A DNA stretch of 64,000 bases, taken from assembly GCA_004352715.1 (NCBI GenBank), contig SCFE01000095.1, forward strand, positions 1,652,399 through 1,716,398. The letters run 5' to 3'. This document shows, in pieces, positions 54,954-64,000 of the stretch. Both the position numbers and the translations under genes were made by a program. The stretch comes from Hofstenia miamia. Taxonomy: Eukaryota; Xenacoelomorpha; Acoela. Below the pieces are notes generated by a model that was not told where the DNA came from, did not search any database, and worked only from the letters and a program-made list of their open reading frames with translations. Positions within the stretch are counted from its first letter, which is position 1, and every line of letters starts with the position of its first letter.

Positions 54954-56914
54954 GGCTGATATAACAACCAGTCATTGTATGAAACAATAAATTAGAAATT
55001 AAGATTACGAGATCTTAGGGTAATGCTATCAAACACTTCTCTTTTTGTTTAGCATTGACGTTGAGAACTTCACTCAACCAGAGATCTGGAGTCGGCAAGA
55101 AAGTTTTGGTCCACGAATTTAATTGAGGATTAACCTAAATACAGTTAGCTTAATTTCGATCCAGTCGAAGTTTCCATTGATCAAATAAAAGATTGATATC
55201 CTTTTACCGCTGGTGCGCCTCTAAGTACGTATACTAATAGCCAAAAAGGGGGTCGTTGTGCAATCTAGGGGTACAGTAAATTGCAATGCAACTACTGTGT
55301 CTTCCATGTATATGTACATATCGCTGTGACAATGACATATTCTAAGGATATTCTTAAGTGAAACTTTTCTTATACTTTTTTACTTTCTACAAAAAAATTT
55401 CCAGTTTTGTACTTTGGTTGAAGAAAAGATTTATAGTTTTTAAGAAAATACATTCACAAAAACAAAAAATATAAGGTAATAGTAATGAAAGATTAATTTT
55501 AAATGCGTTTCATAAAACAAAAAATGACCGCTTCAGAGAACGCAAAAATTGTGATAATGTTTCAACAAATCTATTTTATCTCCAATTGAAATATCATCTT
55601 TTTGTCAACCTACAACTTTAGCACGAAAAAATTAATAAGACCTTGCCAAATCTGTGCAGGGTCTAACTTGTCTCATGGGAGGGCCAATCTCATCAAGAAT
55701 TGTCCTATGTCATCTCATGGGATGCAGAATTTTCATTTCCAATGGTGCTATCCATCTAATGAGAAACCTGAAAGTTATACCTAAATCGAAAGGCTGGTAA
55801 TGGAACACTAGAAATGTAAAATAGAAATTTGGACATTGAGCTCATATGTTTATTAAAATTAGCAACACTAAACTAGCTAAACTGGTACTTTGTTTTGAGA
55901 AGGAATTACTCAATCTATTAGTACGATATTTTTTATCAAAATTGCGTTGAGTACGTAATGTTTCGGAAAGAATTTTTGAGGTGGGATCAAGTGATGTAGA
56001 GGATGATTCTTCTTCAAAATTTGTGTCCAAATTTCTAAGTTCTATGGGAGTAGATTTAGTGCAACCTTCTACATATAAATGATTTTGAATGCCTTTCTTT
56101 TTTGTACTTGCGCTAACTTCCTTGATTGAGATTAGGTGAGCTGAATGTGCTATACAGGAGAGCAGTATTTTAGAACAGTTCTGTTTACTGAAATTATCCT
56201 CCTCCCAATTTTTGCGAAAAACCTACTAGCTGTTCTCAAATAAATGAATCAAATCATCAAAGCCGTCACTTAGCCTTTTAGTAATACATGTAGCGATTGA
56301 CTTCTTTTGCAAGAATTCTAAAAAGTACAAATCCTTGTTACTTTATGAAATATTTAAACAACTTCCTAAGCTTTTTTGTAAAAATAACCGAATAGATCCT
56401 AACCTAAGAGAAGAGCAGCGTATGCAGAAATCAAAATTGTATAAAGATATGATATTTAGGCTTATTTAAATATTAAGACACCCTACTTTGAGTGATTTGC
56501 CACTTGCGTCCTTTGCGATGGTCTGTCCTTCTGAGAGGACTGGACTAGCATAGCGCAATAGAATAATATAATATCCAAGGTTCCTAGAGGACATTAACTT
56601 ACAAATCATATTTTCAGCTAAAAATAATATTCAAATCCACGGAATTACTTACTTAGGGTGATTATTGAATATTTCGTTCATTTTCAATTTTGGATGGGTA
56701 TTCTGGCAATTTACCGATAGAGAAATAAAAAATAAAAAATGTATAAGAAAAAACTTAAATTCACTTAAAATTGAAGGGAGCTTTTAAGTGTAAATATCAA
56801 TATTGATATGAATAGGTTTTTAATGCAACTTAGTATATATCTATCGTCCGTTTTATGCAAAGCTAAGTGACGATTTCAAATAAAACTGGACTAGGCTTGA
56901 TTTTTTCAAATGTA
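54950..56914. other. stretch without a recognised gene
   Basis: On the minus strand about 56170-55850 a 100-codon open stretch reads NCSKILLSCIAHSAHLISIK and later NLDTNFEEESSSTSLDPTSK. The C.AH...L pattern hints at a hAT remnant but is too weak to call. A plus-strand frame at about 56240-56467 (FFCKNSKKYKSLLLYEIF) is also unassigned. Confidence 0.4.
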
Positions 56915-57062
56915 TACAGGGTCCCGCAGGTAAATTGGGACTATTTTATAATGCTTATATTTTTTAAACTATTCCATTAATGATGATATAACTTTTTTCA
57001 GGTAATCTCAAAACTATATTCTATAAGTTATAATAAAGAGATTTAGACTGGTTTCGTCAATA

Positions 57063-58075
57063 ATGGCAGAACAATCTCAAAGAATAACTATATGCGAATT
57101 AAGACGTGCTGGGAACTCTCCATCAGATATTATTAAGAGCACTGGGTACGCAAAAACAACAGTTTATCGAGTTGTGGCCAACTTTGATTCTGAGGGTAAG
57201 GTTGCACGAAGTCGTCACAGACCTCGAAGTGACCGCAAGAGAACTAAAACCTTTCTGGCAGGACTAAAAAGATCGATAAAGGCAGACCCAACTCAGTCGA
57301 TGGCAAAACTGGCAAAAAACGCAATGTCAGCCACATGACCATCAGCAGAGCTGTCAATGAAGACTTGGGAATGACATCTTACGTCAGGAGACGTCGCAAC
57401 CTCCTCACTGCTCGCTCAAGAGCCATCAGACTTGATAGATGTCCAAAACTTCTCAATCATCTCAAGAACAAAGGAGGACATGTTCGCATTTTTGTTGATG
57501 AGAAAAAATTCATTGTGGACGAAGTTGCGAACCGTCAGAACACAAGAGTTATTGCCTGTGACCCTTCTGAAGTTCCTCCTGTGATGCAGAGCAAAAATCC
57601 TGCTTCTGTGATGGTCTTTGCAGCCGTGGCAAGTGATGGCAAAGTGATGCCTCCTCATTTTATCGAAGCTGGACTTAAGATTAACACAGCAGAGTATTTA
57701 AAGATCTTGAATGATGTTTTGCTGCCCTGGATTAGTCAACACTATGATGTTAATAAAGTCATGCTCATTCAAGACTCTGCACCAGCCCATGGAGCTAAGA
57801 CAGTGCAAGATTATCTTAAGAAGAAACTGCCCTTGTTTGTACCAAAAGACATTTGGCCTAGTAGCTCACCAGACCTGAATGTGTGTGACTATTGGCTGTT
57901 CAGCGTGATTGAAGGAAGGTCTAACACTAAGCCTCACCCTAATATTAACTCCCTAAAGACATCCATTCAAAGAACATTCCATGATCTTGATGCCAATGAA
58001 GTGAAGAGGAGTTGTTCAACGTTTCGCCAGAGAATCTCCAAAATTATTAAAGCAAAGGGTGATCATATAGAATGA
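57063..58075 (+). CDS. mariner-type (maT/mori-like, DD37D) transposase in two overlapping frames
   Basis: The first frame (57063-57338, 91 codons) holds the DNA-binding part: ITICELRRAGNSPSDIIKST, TTVYRVVANFDSEGKV and a basic hook. The second frame (57335-58075) begins MTISRAVNEDLGM and carries the catalytic domain: VRIFVDEKKF (first Asp), VMLIQDSAPAHGAKT (second Asp) and WPSSSPDLNVCDYWLF (third Asp). I count 37 residues between the second and third acids, a DD37D spacing as in maT/mori-type elements. Total coding length is about 337 residues, normal for the superfamily. The second frame is -1 to the first, and the switch falls at AAAAAAC (57314-57320). Upstream of MTIS the second frame reads RNVSHMTISR, the expected helix-turn-helix, so the true junction is in the A run. 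Either one A was lost, by mutation or sequencing error, or the element uses frameshifting. No other break is seen. Confidence 0.9.
57314..57320 (+). promoter_or_regulatory. candidate -1 frameshift heptamer A AAA AAC
   Basis: In the zero frame the codons are GCA AAA AAC, which fits the X XXY YYZ slippery rule exactly. Slipping back one base continues CGC AAT GTC AGC, the transposase frame. Five bases downstream GTCA-GCCACA-TGAC can form a 4-bp hairpin, which is weak as a stimulator. Confidence 0.45.
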
Positions 58076-58201
58076 TTATGTACAATAAATCGTATAGATC
58101 ACAAAAATAAATGTTAAAATGATCATTTGTCTCTTATATCCTTTAAATCAGGAAATTTCAATGAACATAAAAAAGTCCCAATTTACCTGCGGGACCCTGT
58201 A

Positions 58202-60160
58202 CATATATATACGTAGGCTATATATATATATATATATTGAAAACTTAAAAAAATTTTACATGTATATACAACTTTGTGTATATCTTAGTGGCCACAAATA
58301 ATACACCGCATGTCATTGATTAGTGGTGCTCAGAGTATGAGGGAATCGCGCGTTTGCAGGAGCTGAAGTTCTGGCATGTGGGGTAGGCGGTAGGGATTGA
58401 ACAGAGGTATTTAAAAAAAATTAGCCTGGTTTGATTATTGTCAAGATTTATTTTATAATACAAAATATCTAATTACATTGTGATGATATCATTTTTTATC
58501 AAAAATTAAATTACATTTAGTTCTAATTAAATGTATAAACAAAGAGTTAATCGCAAGATATTAAAATATACCCATATTAAACATCTTTTAGAGGCATACG
58601 TGCATTGCAAAGTGGTCATTTTTAGGTGAATTCACTTTTTAGCCATAGGCGTAAACGTTGCTCGTACTGCAAATGTTTATTTATTGATTCAACCTAACAA
58701 TAACCTTAATTTAGTTTTCGTTGACTATATAACAAAGAAGGTTCACTTTATAACACATGCTTGTTATTGATACTAACACTGAAACCAAAACTCTTGTCTG
58801 ATCTATCCGCCCCAGTACCGTTTGGAATGGGGGGGCACGGCCACTCCTGCACCTTTTCAGAAACTATCTAAGAACTATAGGAAATTGCAATATTTTATGT
58901 GAATAGTATGAAAAAAAAAATAATTTTTAGTATTTTTTCATAAAATAAGAACCCCTTTTTTCAATTTTTTTTCATCTCCTATGAATAAAAGTCATCTTAG
59001 GAAGACTAGCTTTCATCTGCATCAATATAAACCTTAAGGTTTTGCTGAAGAACGTCATAAATCATTGAACCTTTTGTGAAATATAATTAGATTTTGTAAA
59101 ACTTCAAAAAATAAATAGTCGTTTTTTAATAATTTTAGGAAAAAATAATTGAAATGCCTGTTAAAGTTAAAAATTTTCTAGGACCGCGCCTGGCCTGCTC
59201 TCATACGTCTTCATTTCTAAATAAAAATTAGCATGCTGAATATGATTATGCATAAGTTTTCTTTGAAAAATGGAAGATTTTATTCTAAGTATTTCACTAA
59301 CCAAATTTTAATCTGCTATTAGGAGTTATTTCGATGGATAATAACGTTTCCCCGGGAGGGCATTACCTCCCGAAATAATCCTCCCTCGGTTTTCCATTGG
59401 CATAAAATGGGCCGAGTCACGCTTTTACCAAAAACTGTCATCTCTGACCATGAGTTCTCGTCATTATCACCTTCTGCCAGTTACATATTTTATTTTTCAT
59501 TTAGTAGCTTAGGCACTCTAACCGTAGCGCATAAAATGCCTAATTATTTATAGGCTTGGTTTACTACATAATTTAATCGCATTTCATTATGTTATGCACA
59601 CCTATGGTGAATGGCCTTATGAAATTCAATTGCTTTTATTCTATTAGCTCTCAGCCGATTTTCAAAATAGTAAGTAAATTAAATAATTAGCTTAGAATTC
59701 ATGCTGGTAACAACAAAAAATCCATTATAACTACACTAAAACTGAGTGAAAAAAGTATTGATATAGTTTGAAGCACTCTTGCATTTTCAGTTTCAACACA
59801 TGGAGGCCAAGTGTGTTCTGAGAAATCACTGAGGTTAACACAAAAAATGTGTTGCATCATGTTGTTCTTACAAGATTGAACATCGTCCTATTATTTGCTA
59901 AAGTTTTCCAAAAAAACTTCACCTTTTGAGGCTTTAGATTACCAAGAAAATTTGAAATACATGTATAATATTAATCAATTTTATGAAATGGCGTAATATT
60001 TTGGACTTGTAAATGTATATTAATAATAAGGAATCAAGGTTTGATTTAAATGGCCGATGGGATGTTTACCTAACAGAAGTGCCTTGCACGGGGAGTTTTT
60101 TCTCAAAGGTATCCTTTGTCGAGGAGTCAGTCCTCTAGGTAGAACATGTGCATATCAACA
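58202..60160. other. stretch without a gene
   Basis: TA microsatellites lie at about 58203-58236. A G-rich transposon-end-like patch (GGAATGGGGGGGCACGGCCA) lies at about 58825-58845. No coding sequence recognised. Confidence 0.45.
59322..59384. repeat. GC-rich imperfect hairpin
   Basis: GGAGTTATTTCG at 59322 pairs imperfectly with CGAAATAATCCTCC ending at 59384, and an inner GGGAGG-GCATTA-CCTCCC stem lies inside. It is unusually GC-rich for this region. It may be a solo transposon end or a small foldback. Confidence 0.55.
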
Positions 60161-60236
60161 ATGTCATCTACAAATGACAGTTATGTTGCAATCGATGGTG
60201 ATGTGGACCCATTAGTTGAAGATCATATTTTGCTCA
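60161..60236 (+). CDS. possible first coding exon of an unrecognised gene
   Basis: ATG at 60161 opens MSSTNDSYVAIDGDVDPLVE then DHILLS, an acidic, balanced composition unlike chance frames here. It lies behind a GC-richer segment (60050-60150) that could be a 5' untranslated region. A donor-like CA|GTAAAA follows at about 60237. No downstream exon was identified. If unspliced it ends after about 30 codons. Speculative. Confidence 0.2.
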
Positions 60237-63200
60237 GTAAAATGATTGTTTAAGGTAAATGACGACTAATAGAATTATATTTCATAAATATTTAAGGGTT
60301 TTAATAAACTCAGAAACTCATAAAGATAAACCTTTCAGTATTTTTGACAATTTAACTTTTTATTTGTATAAAGAAATTTTGGCATTTGTGTATTTCAATG
60401 CTTAAGTAACAATAAGCCTGATTTTATTAAGATAACTCATTTGGTGTACATTTATTTCTTCACTTATTTATTATTGAAATGCGACCAAAACTCTTGTCAA
60501 ACCATGAAAAATTAAGCACTGCACAATATAAATTTTTAAATTGAGCAAAATGTTCCATATAAATGTACTCACAAGTCACTGAATCGAATATGAAATTATA
60601 GAATATACATGAGATGTCTCAGAAAGTAGTTTTTTTCCATTTAACTTGTAAAGCTTATTTAACAAGTAACAATGTATTTTAGCAAATTGCTTATTTAGGT
60701 TTTCTTGCTAAATTCAAGTAAGCACTATTATGTAGGGTAACCATTGCGTATTTTTGCTTTGGAGTAGAATCAGTTGCTAGTCACATTGCTTATCGATTTC
60801 GAAGAATTTAATATGAAATTATTGCATATTGACAAATTTCCATTAACAAAATATATAGTCATTTATTATCGAAAGTATATTTTGCTAAATATTGCATTGC
60901 ATATCATAATACTGGCATAAGTAATGTAAACATTAAATCGAATTCTGACCTAAGCGCTCTCTCTAAATGCCTGAAATTTTATTGTTGCTTGCGGCAAATG
61001 AAAATATAGTTATGTCGCTTTAAGAAAAATTCTTTCTAACTCATTAATCGAAGATTCAGTTGACTATAAGTAGGCGGTGCTTTATACTCATATAAAACGT
61101 ACAAATTTCGTTTTTATTCGTAGATTGAGTGAATGACAAATTTTTGCAGATGTTATTATTTTTTTAAGCCCAAATTTGATTCATATATTTGTAATACGCT
61201 TAATGAATTCATGTTATTTCATTTGAAATAAATAATGTAGAACTGCATAATTTTAAATGAAGAAAAAGACTGTGTTAAGATGAAAATCATTTGTGCTGAT
61301 CAAACTATTGAAAGATTTTGCTGAGAAAACGCGTAAACCTGATTTGCCAATCGCATTAACATTAAGTTTTGAAATTCAAAAATATACCTCTTTAACGTTT
61401 TAAAGTGACAAACTGTAGGTCTTGTGGTTGCTGAAAATTCTATTTATATTTAAAGCTGTCAGGAATACGAGTGGAATAGAAACGTTGGCCTTGAAGTTAA
61501 TGAATTTTTAAAGAACCTGAAAATACGCCGGCAACGTAGGATTATAATGTGCAGATTATTAAAAGTTAAATGTCATTTTATTGAATAAATATCACAGGTG
61601 TATATGGTATTTACGTAACAGTTTTTGCACTCCAATAAAATCCTAATCATCAGATGCGCCTCCATGGTTGATTAAATGATGGAATCCAATTATGACCTTT
61701 AAGCTAGACATCACTGCGTTTGCCTACTTCAAGTCTATTAAACTCTAAATATCATCATTACATTTGTGAAAAATTTGTATTTCAATTATTAAGTATACCA
61801 TGGGGAATATATAGATCAGAGTTGTAAAAAAGGTGGAAAAGTTGAAACAGACTCTACCCGTATAAGATTGTAAACATTCTCACGTTAGCCATATATAAGT
61901 TTTAACATTCTGACCCGACACGACCCATAAAAAATTGCTAACATTCTGACCAAAATCGACCAAGCACTAAATAAAAGATGTAAACAATTAATTTTCATTA
62001 AAAGCTTCAATAATTTTCAGAAGCATGCGTTTCTCAATACCTTGGAATGATAATCTATTCTTAGTTTTATTATGATGAGGCCTTCAAGACTGTTATGATA
62101 TTGACCTTCAGATGACGATGGTCTAATAACAAACACATTTCTTGCAAGCTTCACATGAAGAATCTATTCTATGGATTTTCAATTATTTATTACAAGGCTT
62201 CCCTATTGTCCTATTCCTAGATCACTCCAATATATATTAGCATCATTTTGATTGGCCACAAATAACAAAGCATTTGAATTTTAAATATTATTGAAATTAT
62301 TAAAGTTTACGTTTTCTGCTAAAATATGTATTACCAATAGTTTTTACATAAAGAACCCTAATCCGACCCGACCCAAATATATCATTAACATATGTGACCC
62401 GACCCGACTTAAAGTCTATTTTGATTAAATCAGTGACCCAAAGTGACCTCTACATTTCTGATATGGTTGTATTGTATATGCATACTTGATAAAATGATCC
62501 TTGCCATAGCTAGTAGTTTATACTTTACTGTATTTTGTTCATCTAATCTAATCTAAATATAAATACATTGACACTGACAATATTTATAGTTAAACAAACG
62601 CTTCTGCTAGTCGGTATGAATTCAAAAGCTCAGTAATTAGCAAAAATACTTCACGCTTGTATCAATTTAACCCAAAATGAACCTCAACGCCCTTAGCAAT
62701 TTCATTTAAAAAATATTAGTAGCACATCAATGGCTAAAGCAGTTGTAGCAAGATGCAGTGTGGCTAATCAACGAGTGCGCTGGTGTGTAATTATATAGCC
62801 TTTTAAGAAATGCATTGAAATCTTTTTAATTAGCACAAGCAACTTGTACAACAATGGTGGTATTTTAAATAGCCACATGGTGAAAATAAAATTGCCATGT
62901 TTTAGAAGCATACTTGAGGTTAATATAATTTTTTCTACTAAAGGTATTGCAGAGCTCGGATCATTGACCAATTTCGCGTACTGATTTGGAAAAAAACTGC
63001 TCTTGCAAAGTAAATTCATCGTTTTATAAAATTTTTGGTGATGCAAACATTTTAGCATGAAGGAATCTTAGAAATGTGGGTATATAAAGTATTAATTGCT
63101 GACCACTTTGTAAAAATATATTTTAAAGCACTCTAAGCAACAAGTTTAGTGGACCAAGAATATCTATGATTATATATTTGCAGAGCAAGCTGCCCTTTTT

Positions 63201-64000
63201 CCTTGAAAATCCTTAGCCAACAAATACAGTAACTGCATTTATAGAAGCCATATTTTGTTAAAGAATAAATTTTGAAGTTTTCAACAAATTATATGGAAAC
63301 AACGACTCAAATATTCAGTTTTAATGGGGTGTTGCTATGGTGATACCCCGGCGCGATGGGTGTTTTGCTCAGGTTACTTTTGTTTTTTTATTATTTTGAA
63401 ATATTTTAGTTATTTAATGATATTCAAATGATTAAAATTGAAAAAAATATACATATATAATCCCAAAATATTAATTATTTGGTGGTAAAATATGCAAATG
63501 TGTAGAAAATTATGGAAACTGAAAAATATGTTGAACAAGCTGTTTTCACCCGTTTTGTTGAATGATATACATGGCTTTACTGAAAAAACTTCCATTTTCT
63601 AAGGCGACTTTTCTAAATTATTCTTGATCTAAGTGATAAATAAATTCCTGTTTTCTGCTTGCGATAAGCAATTACTGACTTTCTTTCATCTGTAAATTTG
63701 TAAATGACGTTTTCATGCAAGTTTTAGGATATTATAGACAATTTTCTATCAGTTGAGGCCATTCTATGAGTAATATCTAGTAAACAATGTGAAGCATTTT
63801 AGCATTTCATTTGATGGAGGTTATTTCATTGTGAACTAATAATATTTCGTAAAGTGATGTATTTTGTAGTATTCATTAGCGACGTAGACTTTCCCTAAAT
63901 CTCTAATCAGTATACTTCATAAATACAAAATGTGTTTGATTAACAAATATCGCAAATGTCCCATAATTGTCCTTAGCTACAAAGGAGACAGTGTTGTAAT
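60237..64000. other. stretch without a recognised gene
   Basis: AT-rich throughout. A 96-codon frame at 62768-63058 (minus) and shorter ones resemble nothing known. It contains the GACCCGACCCG motif cluster listed separately. Confidence 0.45.
61905..62452. repeat. scattered GACCCGACCCGA motif cluster
   Basis: Variants TGACCCGACACGACCC (about 61910), TGACCAAAATCGACC (about 61948), CCGACCCGACCCAA (about 62362), GTGACCCGACCCGACTT (about 62395) and GTGACCCAAAGTGACC (about 62433) occur in one orientation around more ordinary DNA. They look like the two ends of a repetitive element or a decayed minisatellite. Confidence 0.5.

Larger units (their letters stand above)
56917..58199 (+). mobile_element. 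mariner-superfamily transposon, DD37D type, 1283 bp
   Basis: Terminal inverted repeats of 33 bp beginning CAGGGTCCCGCAGGTAAATT at both ends, with one mismatch in 33, flanked by TA (56915-56916 and 58200-58201). One near-complete transposase occupies most of the interior. The ends are the best preserved in the window, so this insertion is probably recent. Confidence 0.95.

Noticed and set aside
55850-56170. Minus-strand CIAHSAHLI pattern as a hAT transposase
   Set aside because: Only one short motif resembles the hAT C.AH.LNL block; no second motif supports it.
57416-57658. Antisense frame over the mariner transposase
   Set aside because: Shadow of the sense transposase gene.

Overview
This window looks like AT-rich (roughly 70 % A+T by eye) nuclear DNA of a metazoan, most likely a marine invertebrate. 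The reasons are TATATA microsatellites every few kb, Penelope, non-LTR (LINE), Ty3/gypsy, hAT, Harbinger-like and Tc1/mariner elements, a Golgi-type sulfotransferase, and no bacterial-style gene packing. I cannot name the species. No rRNA, tRNA or CRISPR array was seen. The sequence is a scaffold of four contigs (1-20844, 21554-35175, 36176-41352, 42353-64000) joined by runs of N. Two of the gaps are exactly 1000 bases, a usual placeholder size.

Only one ordinary intact host gene is visible: a single-exon type II membrane carbohydrate sulfotransferase on the minus strand at 719-1672. Nearly everything else recognisable is transposon-derived. In order: a LINE reverse transcriptase joined to the 5' half of a Tc1 element (5970-7687, minus); a decayed Penelope-like element with a GIY-YIG tail and a possible hammerhead relic (7943-9600, minus); a complete but dead Tc1/mariner element with both terminal repeats (14071-15361); smaller Tc1, hAT and mariner fragments (16.2-20.5 kb); a 4.09 kb block present twice in inverted orientation (21554-25642 and 37254-41342); a hAT C-terminus and a decayed copy of an uncharacterised repeated protein family (32.1-34.5 kb); the 5' end of a LINE with a 2A-like peptide, split by a Harbinger-type MITE (42353-43393); several MITEs (47.7, 49.5, 52.1 kb); a Penelope fragment beside a rearranged, nested Ty3/gypsy element (50.3-54.5 kb); and a young DD37D mariner with near-perfect ends (56917-58199).

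The most notable observations are: (1) the inverted 4.09 kb block is colinear without a single indel and both copies end at assembly gaps, so it is either a very recent palindrome or the same locus assembled twice; (2) the youngest mariner has its transposase split over two frames exactly at a classic -1 ribosomal frameshift heptamer; (3) the LINE 2A-like sequence has a MITE inserted just upstream with a TAA target duplication, and the reading frame is continuous if the MITE is ignored; (4) a gypsy element appears to have its reverse transcriptase/RNase H core inverted between protease and integrase.

The genes do not form an operon or pathway. The window is a gene-poor region shaped by nested transposon insertion, with TA microsatellites marking many element ends and all three assembly breaks.
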